A DNA stretch of 64,000 nucleotides from Ardenticatenaceae bacterium (GTDB taxonomy: Bacteria > Chloroflexota > Anaerolineae > Promineifilales > Promineifilaceae). The stretch covers positions 1-64,000 of the forward strand of contig JACKBQ010000003.1 of NCBI GenBank assembly GCA_020634455.1, given 5' to 3'. A program made the translations under genes and the position numbers. A model generated the notes under the pieces. It did no database searches. It was given only the letters and a program-made list of their open reading frames with translations, and was not told where the DNA came from. Of this stretch, positions 1-7,391 are shown one piece after another. Position 1 is the first letter of the stretch. The number at the start of each line of letters is the position of its first letter.

Positions 1-60
1 AACGCGGAGAACGCAGAGCTTCTTTCTAAAACTCTGCGACCTCAGCGCCCTCAGCGGTGA
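1..60. repeat. Intergenic repeat of the CGCAGAG/CACAGAG family
   Basis: The first 60 bases are non-coding and carry an imperfect inverted repeat: an AACGCAGAG arm near the start faces CTCTGCG and CCTCAGCGG in the second half. The same kind of sequence recurs near 10435, 16270, 21820, 57350 and 59940, so this is one copy of a dispersed family. No promoter can be assigned with confidence. Confidence 0.45.
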
Positions 61-81
61 GTCAATTTGAAAAGGTTTTTT

Positions 82-840
82 ATGAAAGTAGTTATCGCCG
101 GGGAATCCCCCTTTGTGGAACAGATGGGCCAGCTGTGTACTCAGGCCGGGCACGATACCGTGCTCTACCTGGTGGAGGATTTCACTTCGGCCCTGCACAG
201 CGGCTATGCCATGCCCGACGCGGCCGGGGCGGATGTAGCCATCGAGCTGCACAACGAATCCGCCGCCACCAAAGAGGAGTTGCTGGCTGCACTCAGCGCC
301 TTCATCCCGCCAGATGCGCTGCTGCTCACTTCGGCACTGGCCACCAGCACCACGCAGGCGGCGTCCTGGGTGCCCAAGCCGGATCGCGTGGTGGGTTTTG
401 GCGTTGTGCCGCCGCTGCGTAAGGATGGCGGCATGATCGAACTGGCGGTGGGGTTGCAAACGGCCGCATCCAGCCTGGAGCGCGCGCAAAAATTTGTAGA
501 CGGGTTGGGGTATGAAACGGCCGTTGTCGCTGATGGCCCCGGCCTGGTGCGCGCGCGCACCGTCTGCTGCCTCATCAACGAAGCGGCCAGTGCCGTGCTG
601 GAAGGCGTCGCCACCCCCGCCGACATTGACCAGGCAATGAAGCTGGGCACCAACTACCCGTACGGCCCGCTGGAATGGGCCGATTATCTGGGTTTGGACA
701 CGGTTCTAGGCGTTATGAACGGCCTCTTTAGCGAATGGGGTGAGGATCGGTATCGTCCGTCCCCTTTGCTGAAAAGAATGGTGTTGGCGGGGAGATACGG
801 CCGTAAATCTGGCGAAGGCTTTTTCAAATATGGAGATTAG
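82..840 (+). CDS. 3-hydroxyacyl-CoA dehydrogenase family protein, active-site motif altered
   Basis: The protein is 252 residues long and looks like a stand-alone 3-hydroxyacyl-CoA dehydrogenase. It has an N-terminal Rossmann-like part (starting MKVVIAGES) and a C-terminal 3HCDH domain from about residue 155, with the family pattern INEA...GVA...DID.A...G...P.GP..W.D..GLD. The ATG at 82 is preferred over the in-frame TTG at 67 because the Rossmann strand begins there. Two oddities are visible. The usual GxGxxG loop is degenerate (IAGESP), and the HFFNP motif that carries the catalytic His in this family reads FGVVPP (about residues 104-109). Family membership is clear; ordinary dehydrogenase activity is doubtful. 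The stop codon lies inside a hairpin repeat. Confidence 0.75.
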   Translation: MKVVIAGESPFVEQMGQLCTQAGHDTVLYLVEDFTSALHSGYAMPDAAGADVAIELHNESAATKEELLAALSAFIPPDALLLTSALATSTTQAASWVPKPDRVVGFGVVPPLRKDGGMIELAVGLQTAASSLERAQKFVDGLGYETAVVADGPGLVRARTVCCLINEAASAVLEGVATPADIDQAMKLGTNYPYGPLEWADYLGLDTVLGVMNGLFSEWGEDRYRPSPLLKRMVLAGRYGRKSGEGFFKYGD

Positions 841-900
841 AGATTGAAGATTGCTTCACCAGAATTCAATCTCTAATCTCCAGTCTCCAATCTCTTTTTA
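832..900. terminator. Hairpin repeat of the GAGATTGGAGATTGG family, likely terminator
   Basis: A perfect 17-bp inverted repeat joins 832-848 and 865-881 with a 16-base loop. A further CTCCAATCTC unit and TTTTT (895-899) follow. The left arm overlaps the stop codon of the upstream dehydrogenase gene. A second copy of the family lies at 49256-49306. The T-run suggests it terminates the gene on the plus strand. Confidence 0.6.
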
Positions 901-905
901 ATCGC

Positions 906-1157
906 ATGGCCATTAAATTTTGCCACATCTGCAACAAAGACGATCGCTACAGGCAAGGCCAGACCAGCGCCAGCGCCCTGTCCAGCGGCATCGTCTGCCC
1001 GGTCTGCTTCCAGCCCACTTGCGGCAACCATCTGGGCACCGTCCGCTGGCGCTGGCGCAGCAGCGGCGACGTGGACTCCGCCCAAGTGTGCAAAGAATGC
1101 ATTCGCAGCTACAAACACCGCGATTGGGACCGCTACAGCCGCGATTGGATTACCTGA
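906..1157 (+). CDS. Small zinc-ribbon-like protein, unknown function
   Basis: This 83-residue protein has three close cysteine pairs, CHIC (residues 6-9), CPVC (about 31-34) and CKEC (near residue 62), plus a C-x-x-x-H near residues 39-43. That is enough for two zinc sites of ribbon or treble-clef type. The rest is rich in Arg and Trp with a basic C-terminus. It starts only 66 bases after the dehydrogenase gene but is separated from it by the hairpin repeat, and no strong Shine-Dalgarno sequence is visible. I do not recognise the family. A role in nucleic-acid or protein binding would only be a guess from the zinc-ribbon look. Confidence 0.6.
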   Translation: MAIKFCHICNKDDRYRQGQTSASALSSGIVCPVCFQPTCGNHLGTVRWRWRSSGDVDSAQVCKECIRSYKHRDWDRYSRDWIT

Positions 1158-1162
1158 TATTT

Positions 1163-1208
1163 ACAGTTCCCTCCCCCTTGCAGGGGGAGGGCTAGGGTGG
1201 GGGTAAGA
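1163..1208. repeat. CCCTCCCCC/GGGGGAGGG hairpin repeat
   Basis: A GC-rich hairpin, CCCTCCCCC-TTGCA-GGGGGAGGG, is followed by CTAGGGTGGGGGTAA. It belongs to a widespread type of intergenic repeat. A related CCCTCACCC...GGGTGAGGG copy lies at 52123-52168. It separates two converging genes and could stop transcription from both sides. Confidence 0.5.
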
Positions 1209-1221
1209 ATTACAAAATTCG

Positions 1222-1497
1222 TTAATTCTGGGGGTATGGCTCCACATCTGGGCCAATAAGCTCTTTAAACAGCTCCAGTACCTCACCCGGCTCCGCATGA
1301 CGCCCCAACTGCTTCTTCGAGTAGAGCATCTCGTCGTTCACCTTAAATTCGAACGCCCCTTTGCTGCCAGTAATAAACGTAAATTCATTAATGATGTGCT
1401 GGTAGTTGCTCAGAATATCATCCGCCACACGGACGGCACGCGCTGCATAGTTTCAAGGCACGCAATATTCAAGCGTAATCGTATATTTTTTTTCCAT
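1222..1497 (-). CDS. SelW/Rdx-family selenoprotein with in-frame UGA (selenocysteine at residue 15)
   Basis: Read from the ATG at 1497, the gene codes for 91 residues with a TGA at codon 15 (1455-1453). The protein begins MEKKYTITLEYCVPU and continues NYAARAV, matching the Rdx (SelW/SelT/SelH) pattern YCxPC-Y-RA with Sec in place of the second Cys. Downstream residues also fit the fold (GAFEFKVN, then LYSKKQLGRHA, then EVLELFKELIG). GGAGGT lies 7 bases before the ATG, which supports this start over any start after the UGA. A candidate bacterial SECIS follows the UGA. Known family members are small thioredoxin-like redox proteins. No Sec machinery (selA, selB, selC, selD) is in the window, so use of Sec is inferred. 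Confidence 0.85.
1422..1436 (-). promoter_or_regulatory. Candidate bacterial SECIS hairpin
   Basis: On the minus strand, CCGUC pairs with GGCGG (5 bp, one G-U) around the loop CGUGU. The stem starts 16 bases after the UGA and the loop lies about 21 bases after it. A G is the second loop base. Distance and loop G both agree with the general bacterial SECIS pattern recognised by SelB. The stem is short, so the exact fold is tentative. Confidence 0.55.
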
Positions 1498-1571
1498 AGG
1501 GTTACCTCCATTGGTCGTTTGTGCTGCAAAAACGAGGGTTGATGTGCCAAGTATAGTAAGCCTCCCGAACC

Positions 1572-1600
1572 TTGACAACAACCTTCAGGTGGGCTACGAT
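1572..1600 (+). promoter_or_regulatory. Sigma-70 type promoter for tRNA-Ala(CGC) and the T-box leader
   Basis: TTGACA at 1572-1577 is followed after 17 bases by TACGAT at 1595-1600, a near-consensus housekeeping promoter. Transcription would begin around 1607, just before the first tRNA gene. No good promoter is seen between that tRNA and the T-box Stem I, so the tRNA and the leader are probably one transcript. Confidence 0.7.
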
Positions 1601-1613
1601 CTCGGTCGCTCCC

Positions 1614-1686
<73 letters not shown>

Positions 1687-1732
1687 CTGCAAAGGTGAAC
1701 AAGTTCTTTACAATTTAACATTATAAAAGCTG

Positions 1733-1871
1733 TGAACAGGAGTAGTAGGGATTGGTAATCAGTAAACGGTTATCAGTATTCAGAATAGAGAGTTGTGCCG
1801 CTGGCTGAAAGCGCAACAAAAATGTCCCGAACTCGCCTGGGAGCTTTGCTGGTGAACTAGAAGGACGTTCA
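1733..1871 (+). promoter_or_regulatory. T-box leader Stem I of leuS (leucine specifier CUA)
   Basis: This region carries the conserved parts of a T-box Stem I. The 5' side reads AACAGGAGTAGTAGG. AGAGAG (1787-1792) is followed by the distal helix TTGTGC/GCGCAA around the loop CGCTGGCTGAAA. The 3' side has GAAC...CCTGGGAGC and then GGTGAA-CTA-GAAGGACG. In T-boxes the codon after GAA is the specifier, here CTA at 1857-1859, a leucine codon that agrees with leuS downstream. TGAAC (1733-1737) pairs with GTTCA (1867-1871) to close the base. Bases 1752-1783 resemble the dispersed GGTAATC repeat and lengthen the proximal helix. Confidence 0.85.
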
Positions 1872-1894
1872 ACTTCTTTGAGAAGTTGAACGTC
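1864..1894 (+). promoter_or_regulatory. 13-bp perfect hairpin competing with the base of T-box Stem I
   Basis: GACGTTCAACTTC (1864-1876) and GAAGTTGAACGTC (1882-1894) form a perfect stem with loop TTTGA. Bases 1867-1871 are also the 3' strand that closes Stem I, so the two structures exclude each other. No T-run follows, so it is not a plain terminator. Whether it is a regulatory part of the leader or an inserted repeat is not known. Confidence 0.6.
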
Positions 1895-1968
1895 TGAATG
1901 CTAAATTAGCCAGCAACGAATTGCGCACGTTACGCGCCAGAGTGGATGGTTTTGACGATTGAAAATTT

Positions 1969-1997
1969 TTGCACAAACCGTGCAACTAGATTAGAAT
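1969..1997 (+). promoter_or_regulatory. Internal promoter before tRNA-Ala(GGC)
   Basis: TTGCAC (1969-1974), a 17-base spacer and TAGAAT (1992-1997) form a fair sigma-70 promoter. The predicted start lies about 20 bases before the tRNA. It is inside the T-box leader, after Stem I but before the antiterminator. Transcripts from it would contain tRNA-Ala, the T-box antiterminator and leuS but no Stem I. Confidence 0.55.
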
Positions 1998-2022
1998 TGG
2001 AAGTCGTCAACTGTGAAATTGA

Positions 2023-2098
<76 letters not shown>

Positions 2099-2115
2099 CA
2101 CAAAAATCATCAAAC

Positions 2116-2169
2116 AGAGTGGTACCGCGGAAGCCCCTTTCGTCTCTGAGAAGACGAGTGGGGCTTTTT
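2116..2169 (+). promoter_or_regulatory. T-box antiterminator and intrinsic terminator upstream of leuS
   Basis: AGAGTGGTACCGCGG (2116-2130) is the T-box consensus. Its UGGU bulge would pair with the ACCA end of an uncharged tRNA. The terminator follows: GCCCC (2133-2137) and CGTCT pair with AGACG and GGGGC (2160-2164), then TTTTT (2165-2169). The AGAG of the T-box can pair with CTCT in the terminator's 5' arm, giving the two exclusive folds. By the usual mechanism, uncharged tRNA-Leu bound to Stem I would favour read-through into leuS. Confidence 0.9.
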
Positions 2170-2232
2170 GTTTGGCAAATCGTGTAGAGACGTTGCAATG
2201 CAACATCTCTACCAGCGTAATCAGGAGACAGT

Positions 2233-4680
2233 ATGAGCAATAAGTACAACCCAAATGCTGTAGAAGCCAAATGGCAGGAAAAATGGGAAGAAACCGGACT
2301 GTACCGGCAAGAAATTGATAAAAGTCGGCCGAAGCATTATGCGCTGACAATGCTGCCGTATCCGTCCGGGGATTTGCACATTGGGCATTGGTACGCCATG
2401 ACACCGTCTGATGCGCGGGCGCGGTTTATGCGGATGCGCGGCTACAACGTGCTCTTCCCAATGGGCTTTGATGCATTTGGCTTGCCTGCGGAAAATGCGG
2501 CCATCCAGCGCAACATTCATCCATCCAAGTGGACCTTTGCCAATATTGAGCGGATGCGGGGCCAACTGCGCAGCATGGGGTCGATGTTTGATTGGGAGCG
2601 CGAAGCTGTCTCGGCCGACCCGGAATATTATCGCTGGACGCAGTGGTTTTTTAAGAAGCTGATGGAGCTGAATCTGGCTTACCGCAAGCTGTCGGCGGTG
2701 GATTTTTGCCCGAACTGCAACACCACCCTGGCACGCGAGCAGGTCTGGGGCGATGACCGCCACTGTGAGCGGTGCGGCACGCCAGTCATCAAGAAAGATT
2801 TGGAGCAGTGGTTCTTCAAAACGACGGATTACGCGGAGGAACTGCTGGACTTTAGCCAAATTGAGTGGCCGGAGCGGGTGAAGGTGATGCAAACAAACTG
2901 GATCGGCCGTTCTACTGGAGCCGATGTCACTTTTCATACTGAGCAGGGCGATCCAATTGAGATTTTCACCACGCGGCCAGACACACTGTGGGGGGCCACC
3001 TTCATGGTGCTGGCCCCAGAGCATCCGCTGGTAGGCAAAATTACGACGGATGACCAGCTGGCGGCGGTGAATGCCTACCGCGAACAGGCGCAGAAGTTGA
3101 CGGATATTGATCGGGAAACGGCCGATCGTGAAAAAACGGGGGTTTTCACAGGGGCATATGCCATCAACCCGGTCAACGGGGCACGCATTCCCATCTGGAT
3201 TGCCGATTACGTGCTGATGAGCTATGGCTCTGGGGCGATCATGGCCGTGCCTGCGCATGATGAGCGTGACTTTGCCTTTGCCACCAAGTTTGGCCTGGAA
3301 ATTATCGAGGTAATTCGAGAGCCGGGGCGGGAAGATGGCGCAGGCCCGCTAGAGGAAGCGTATGTCTCTAAATATGATGGGCATCTGGTGAACTCTGGGG
3401 AGTTTACGGGTACGGCCGTTTCCGAAGCCATTGGCCGGGTGACGGGGTGGCTGGAAGAAAAAGGGATCGGGAAAGAAGCGGTGAACTACCGCTTGCGCGA
3501 CTGGCTGATCAGCCGCCAGCGGTATTGGGGCGCACCGATTCCGGTCATCTACTGCCCGGAGCATGGCGCGGTGGCCGTACCCGACGAAGATTTGCCGGTG
3601 ATGCTGCCCACCGATGTGGAATTCATGCCCACCGGGGAAAGCCCGCTGAAGATGCACGACGGCTTTTTGCACACGACGTGCCCTACTTGCGGCAAGCCAT
3701 CACTGCGTGAAACAGACACGATGGACACGTTTATGTGCTCCAGCTGGTACCAGTACCGCTACCTGAGTCCACACGACAGTGAGCATCCGTTTGACCCGGA
3801 AGAAGGGGCTTACTGGCTGCCCGTTGACCAGTACACGGGCGGTATCGAGCATGCCACAATGCATCTGATCTACACCCGCTTTTTCACCAAGGCGATGCGT
3901 GAAATGGGGCTGGTAGACTTCCCTGAGCCGATGCTGAGTTTGTACAACCAGGGCATGGTGCTGGGCGAGGACGGCGAAAAGATGTCTAAATCGCGTGGCA
4001 ATGTGGTGGCTCCAGATGCACTGGTGGAGAAATTTGGCGCGGACACGGTGCGCACCTACCTGATGTTCTTCGCCAAGTGGGACCAGGGCGGCCCATGGAA
4101 TTATGACGGCATCAAAGGGCCGCAGCGGCTGCTGAACGATGTGTGGGAAATTGGCACACACGCTTACGCGGCAGGTCAGGTGGACGCGGACGCCAATCGG
4201 GCCTTGCGGCGCAAGACGCACCAGGTAATTCGCAAGGTGACGCAGGATTTGGAAGGATTTTCGTTTAATACGGCCGTTGCCGCCATCATGGAACTGCGCA
4301 ATACAATTCTAGACGCCAAGAAAGCAAACAACGTGAGTTTGGACGTGTGGAATGAAGCCGTAGACAGCCTGCTGCTGGTGCTAGCTCCCATCGCCCCGCA
4401 CATCACCGAGGAGCTGTGGGCCCAGCGCGGGCATGGGTACAGCGTGCACCAGCAGCCGTGGCCAACCTGGGACGCCGAAGCGGCCAAAGAGGACAGCATT
4501 ACCCTTGTGGTGCAAATCAACGGCAAGGTGCGCGACAAAATTGACGTGGACGCAGGTCAGTCTGACGAGGCGCTCAAGGCAATTGCCCTGGCTTCTGACA
4601 AGGTAGAGAGCTGGCTGGAAGGCAAACCGCCGCGCAAGGTGATTGTGGTGAAGGGGCGGTTGGTGAATATTGTGAAGTAG
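2233..4680 (+). CDS. leuS: Leucyl-tRNA synthetase
   Basis: This 815-residue class Ia synthetase charges tRNA-Leu. The HIGH motif is at residues 49-52 (DLHIGHW) and KMSKS at 583-587. The CP1 editing domain contains the TTRPDTLWGATF segment near residue 240. A zinc-like Cys cluster (CPNCN, CERCG) lies near residues 160-180, and the C-terminal anticodon-binding region ends in VVKGRLVNIVK. Length and order match a complete bacterial LeuRS. The ATG follows AGGAG in CAGGAGACAGT. Expression is predicted to be controlled by the T-box leader directly upstream. Only two exact ACGGCCGT copies occur in its 2.4 kb (3412 and near 4270). Confidence 0.97.
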   Translation: MSNKYNPNAVEAKWQEKWEETGLYRQEIDKSRPKHYALTMLPYPSGDLHIGHWYAMTPSDARARFMRMRGYNVLFPMGFDAFGLPAENAAIQRNIHPSKWTFANIERMRGQLRSMGSMFDWEREAVSADPEYYRWTQWFFKKLMELNLAYRKLSAVDFCPNCNTTLAREQVWGDDRHCERCGTPVIKKDLEQWFFKTTDYAEELLDFSQIEWPERVKVMQTNWIGRSTGADVTFHTEQGDPIEIFTTRPDTLWGATFMVLAPEHPLVGKITTDDQLAAVNAYREQAQKLTDIDRETADREKTGVFTGAYAINPVNGARIPIWIADYVLMSYGSGAIMAVPAHDERDFAFATKFGLEIIEVIREPGREDGAGPLEEAYVSKYDGHLVNSGEFTGTAVSEAIGRVTGWLEEKGIGKEAVNYRLRDWLISRQRYWGAPIPVIYCPEHGAVAVPDEDLPVMLPTDVEFMPTGESPLKMHDGFLHTTCPTCGKPSLRETDTMDTFMCSSWYQYRYLSPHDSEHPFDPEEGAYWLPVDQYTGGIEHATMHLIYTRFFTKAMREMGLVDFPEPMLSLYNQGMVLGEDGEKMSKSRGNVVAPDALVEKFGADTVRTYLMFFAKWDQGGPWNYDGIKGPQRLLNDVWEIGTHAYAAGQVDADANRALRRKTHQVIRKVTQDLEGFSFNTAVAAIMELRNTILDAKKANNVSLDVWNEAVDSLLLVLAPIAPHITEELWAQRGHGYSVHQQPWPTWDAEAAKEDSITLVVQINGKVRDKIDVDAGQSDEALKAIALASDKVESWLEGKPPRKVIVVKGRLVNIVK

Positions 4681-4707
4681 GTGGGTAATTTAGTAATTGA
4701 GTAATTG

Positions 4708-4746
4708 GACGGCCATTTCTCGGGTGAGGAACGGCCGTCTTTATTT
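4708..4746. terminator. Terminator built from an ACGGCCGT copy, between leuS and a convergent operon
   Basis: GACGGCC (4708-4714) pairs with GGCCGTC (4733-4739) and is followed by TTTATTT. The right arm contains an exact ACGGCCGT and the left arm a partial one. It lies between the leuS stop and the stop of the opposing membrane-protein gene and could act for leuS. Confidence 0.55.
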
Positions 4747-5086
4747 ATCTCGGCTGCAATGTTACCCGCCAGCTTACCAGGAACAGCAGGCTAAAGATGA
4801 TCAGGGGAATGGGAATGGTGAGCATACGGCCGTCTGTCATGGAAAGGTAGATTAACGCCAGCGCCAGGAACAGCGCCGCGCCCACGCGCTCCCAGCGCCA
4901 CGCTATGGCAATGACCGCCACCAGGATGAAAGTGGGAATCAGGTGCATAAACAGCGCCAGCAGCGTCTCCCAAAAACTGTACCCCTCGCCAAAAACATCC
5001 AGGGCAAAGATGCTGATGAACAGAGCAAAGGCGATGCTCAGCACCCTGGGTAACCAGTAAAACCATCGTTTTGTGTTTTTATTCAT
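4745..5086 (-). CDS. Small integral membrane protein, DUF-type
   Basis: The 113-residue product starts MNKNTKRW and has about four hydrophobic helices with a central RWERVGAAL turn. It resembles the 127-residue membrane protein at 5686 (both have a short RWE turn between helices), so the two look paralogous. The ATG at 5086 overlaps the stop of the Ddn-type gene in an ATGA junction, so it is translated from the same operon; the longer upstream reading is therefore not used. I know no function for it. Membrane location is predicted from hydrophobicity only. Confidence 0.65.
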   Translation of the reverse strand: MNKNTKRWFYWLPRVLSIAFALFISIFALDVFGEGYSFWETLLALFMHLIPTFILVAVIAIAWRWERVGAALFLALALIYLSMTDGRMLTIPIPLIIFSLLFLVSWRVTLQPR

Positions 5087-5682
5087 GATTCGTCCCCCTC
5101 GTCGTAAAGACGCTTGAACCAGACCACAACAATTCCCAACAGCAAGCCCGCCAGAACGAGCCACACCCACTGTAAATCCGCCTTGCCAGCGGCGGGTTGC
5201 GTTTTGGTAAAGCGAATGAGCCGATAACTTTCAGTGGCGACCGCCAGTTCTTCATCGGACATCGTTGTGGGGTGGACGCCAACCGCAGGAGCAGCAAAGC
5301 CGCTGTTGATGAGCACCTGGCGCAAAATGGGTAACGTGTTGGGTTGGTCGGTGATGTCGTGGGCGTGGGCGTGGAAACGGCCGTTTGGTAGCCAAATCTC
5401 CACTTCTGAATTTTCTAACAAATTGCGGTACCAGTGCGACACCGCGCCGAAGCCCGCCGTACAGTAAACCTCGCCATCGATCTCAGCATAATTCACTGGC
5501 GTTTGGCGTGTTTTACCCGTCTTGCGGCCAACGTGCTGGATGACCATGATGCGCCCACCGCCCTCTGGCCAGAAGTTGATAAAGCGTCCCAGCCCCAGCC
5601 GCCACATTAGCAGCATGAAGCGATTAAAACGGCGGAAGACCTGTCGCAAGTTTTGTTCTGTTTCTGGTGAAATTGTCGTCAT
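5083..5682 (-). CDS. Deazaflavin-dependent (Ddn/F420H2-type) nitroreductase family protein with C-terminal membrane helix
   Basis: This 199-residue protein has the core of the deazaflavin-dependent nitroreductase family, including VGRKTGKTRQTPV near residues 51-63 and a GFGAVSHWYRNL stretch where that family binds F420 phosphate and packs the isoalloxazine. After the core, residues 165-190 form a hydrophobic helix followed by a charged tail, so it is probably tethered to the membrane. F420 use fits with npdG, cofE and an LLM oxidoreductase within 7 kb. It is the middle gene of a three-gene minus-strand operon with a membrane protein on each side. The substrate is unknown. Confidence 0.75.
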   Translation of the reverse strand: MTTISPETEQNLRQVFRRFNRFMLLMWRLGLGRFINFWPEGGGRIMVIQHVGRKTGKTRQTPVNYAEIDGEVYCTAGFGAVSHWYRNLLENSEVEIWLPNGRFHAHAHDITDQPNTLPILRQVLINSGFAAPAVGVHPTTMSDEELAVATESYRLIRFTKTQPAAGKADLQWVWLVLAGLLLGIVVVWFKRLYDEGDES

Positions 5683-5685
5683 ATT

Positions 5686-6069
5686 TTACCCAACCCTCAC
5701 GGTACGCATCGTCACAGGTTTACATAAGCCACAATAGAGGAAGAGCAAACCCGGCAAGGCAAAGAGCAAGAACCAGAGTCCATCGGGGAAACGGCCGTTG
5801 GCCGCATACATCACCTTGTAAAACGCCAGCAAACTCAACACCGTCATCGAACCGCCCAAAACCTCCCAGCGCCAGCCCAGCAGCATGCCAAGCGTCACGC
5901 CCAGCGGGAAGAAGATCAACCCCCAAATTTCGGTAGAGGTGAGTGCTCCCAGATCCATCCCCTCGCCAATAAAAATGAGGAGCAACAAGCCCAGGCTAGC
6001 CAGGCTGCTCAATCGTGCCAGCCATCGGATAATGCGAATCGTTCGTTTCGACTTCTGTTGACCGACCAT
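5686..6069 (-). CDS. Small integral membrane protein
   Basis: This 127-residue protein has about four hydrophobic segments after a basic N-terminus (MVGQQKSKRTIR). Its GWRWEVLGG turn echoes WRWERVGAA in the downstream small membrane protein, suggesting a shared family. It is the first gene of the operon and ends 3 bases before the Ddn-type gene. Its start lies beside the divergent GNAT gene region. No function is known; a partner role for the membrane-tethered reductase is a guess from operon order. Confidence 0.65.
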   Translation of the reverse strand: MVGQQKSKRTIRIIRWLARLSSLASLGLLLLIFIGEGMDLGALTSTEIWGLIFFPLGVTLGMLLGWRWEVLGGSMTVLSLLAFYKVMYAANGRFPDGLWFLLFALPGLLFLYCGLCKPVTMRTVRVG

Positions 6070-6217
6070 GATAATGTCTCCTGCCCTGATTTTCGTCTAC
6101 TTCCAAGATCATGGTACATCTTTTCCGAATGGCGGATTAGTGAGGAACGGCCGTTTACAACCTAACAAAACTCACTTCCCACTCGCCAAAAAAGCTGCTA
6201 CTCGCCATAATAGCCGC

Positions 6218-6790
6218 ATGACCGAAAAATCCGTGCCCACCGTGCCTCAAACCATCGAAACTGAACGTCTGCTCATCCGCGCCCCCCGTCCCGGTGACGG
6301 CAAAGCGCTCTACGAAGCCATCCTCCAGTCCAGAGATCACCTCTCTGCCTGGCTCACCTGGGCCAGCTGGCCCAACCTCTCCCTCAAACGCGCCGAAGCG
6401 TCCGTCCTGCGCAATCGAGACCGCTACCTCAACGGCGATGACATGACGATGTTCATCTTCCTTAAGGAGAGTCATACGCTCATTGGTGGCAGCGGCCTGC
6501 ACGACCCCGACTGGAAAGTGCCCAAATTTGAGATTGGCTACTGGCAGCACGTAGATTATGGTGGTCATGGCTACATGACCGAAGCGGTCAACGCCATCGC
6601 CGATCTCGCCTTTACCCAGTTGGGCGCCCAACGATTGCACCTGGAATGCTACCCCCACAACGAGCGCAGCATTCGCCTGGCGCAGCGCTGCGGCTTTCAC
6701 CAGGAAGCCCGCCTGGCTAACTACCGCCGTCACCACCAAACCAACGTCCTCCACGACTGGCTCATCTTCGCCCGCCTGCCACAAGCATAG
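6218..6790 (+). CDS. GNAT family N-acetyltransferase (RimJ/RimL type)
   Basis: The protein begins MTEKSVPTVPQTIETERLLIRAP, a typical start of RimJ/RimL-like acetyltransferases, and is 190 residues long. Conserved parts include IGGSGLHD (beta4), FEIGYWQHVDYGGHGYMTEAV (motif A, acetyl-CoA pyrophosphate loop) and LECYPHNERSIRLAQRCGF near the C-terminus. The ATG at 6218 is chosen because the family homology begins there; the longer in-frame ORF upstream covers a spacer. Such enzymes acetylate protein N-termini or small molecules; the target cannot be read from sequence. Confidence 0.8.
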   Translation: MTEKSVPTVPQTIETERLLIRAPRPGDGKALYEAILQSRDHLSAWLTWASWPNLSLKRAEASVLRNRDRYLNGDDMTMFIFLKESHTLIGGSGLHDPDWKVPKFEIGYWQHVDYGGHGYMTEAVNAIADLAFTQLGAQRLHLECYPHNERSIRLAQRCGFHQEARLANYRRHHQTNVLHDWLIFARLPQA

Positions 6791-6935
6791 CCGCGGATTC
6801 CAATCCGCGTTTTTGCGCGCTAAGAAAGCGCGGCTACAGGAGGTAAAGGTGCAACTCCTCTTTAGCTGCTGCGTACAGATGGATATCTGAAACCGTTAAT
6901 TTTCAACTGATGTTTGTTGAGTAAGGAGTAAAACA

Positions 6936-7391
6936 ATGACCGAAGAAACCACCCCCAGCGTTGAAGAAATCAAAGCGCGCTTGAAAGTAGAAGTTCCCGT
7001 TGAGGAAGAAGAGGTCACCAAGGCTGAAGCGCAAAACCCAAACGTGACCGAAGAGCTGCGTGAGTTTGGCAAGCAGTTTGCCGACACCATCCGCAGCGCC
7101 TGGAACAGCACTGAGCGGCAGCGGCTGGAAACCGAGCTGCGCGATGGGATGCGCTCCTTTGCCGATGAGGTAGACAAAGCGATCCAGGAAATCAAGAAAA
7201 GCCCGGCGGCCGAACGTGTCAAGACAGAAGCCGTAAACGTGCGGGAAAAAGTGGAAGCCAGCGACGTGGGCAATAAAGCGCGTGCGGGTGTGGCCTCTGG
7301 TTTGCAGGCACTCAGCGAACAGTTGGCCAAGCTAGCCGAGCGGTTTACGCCGGCGGAGAAGCCTGTTTCTGAAGAAGAAACTGCTGAGTAA
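6936..7391 (+). CDS. Acidic, helical hypothetical protein
   Basis: This 151-residue protein is mostly charged and predicted helical. It is very rich in Glu, Ala and Lys, with no Cys, no Trp beyond one (AWNST) and no hydrophobic membrane segment. The N-terminal third (TPSVEEIKARLKVEV..EEEEVTKAEAQ) is acidic. The middle has heptad-like runs compatible with a coiled coil. I do not recognise a family. AAGGAG stands 8 bases before the ATG (GTAAGGAGTAAAACA), so translation is likely. It ends in the hairpin repeat at 7389. Confidence 0.6.
   Translation: MTEETTPSVEEIKARLKVEVPVEEEEVTKAEAQNPNVTEELREFGKQFADTIRSAWNSTERQRLETELRDGMRSFADEVDKAIQEIKKSPAAERVKTEAVNVREKVEASDVGNKARAGVASGLQALSEQLAKLAERFTPAEKPVSEEETAE

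Noticed and set aside
57..422. Overlapping reading frames in the first dehydrogenase gene and similar long antisense frames elsewhere
   Set aside because: They are shadows in GC-rich coding DNA, with no ribosome site and no recognisable family.
1222..1428. A 68-residue protein starting after the UGA as the real gene
   Set aside because: It would lack the first strand and the redox motif of the Rdx fold. The upstream extension has a good ribosome site and family residues, so UGA as selenocysteine explains the data better.
1885..1959. Short in-frame stretch resembling a coiled-coil end (starting EVERLNAKLASNEL)
   Set aside because: It lies between stop codons, has no start or ribosome site and overlaps the T-box leader. 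It is too short to call a pseudogene.
2221..3258. Long antisense frame (345 codons) across leuS
   Set aside because: leuS on the plus strand is certain and complete; the antisense frame has no family resemblance.
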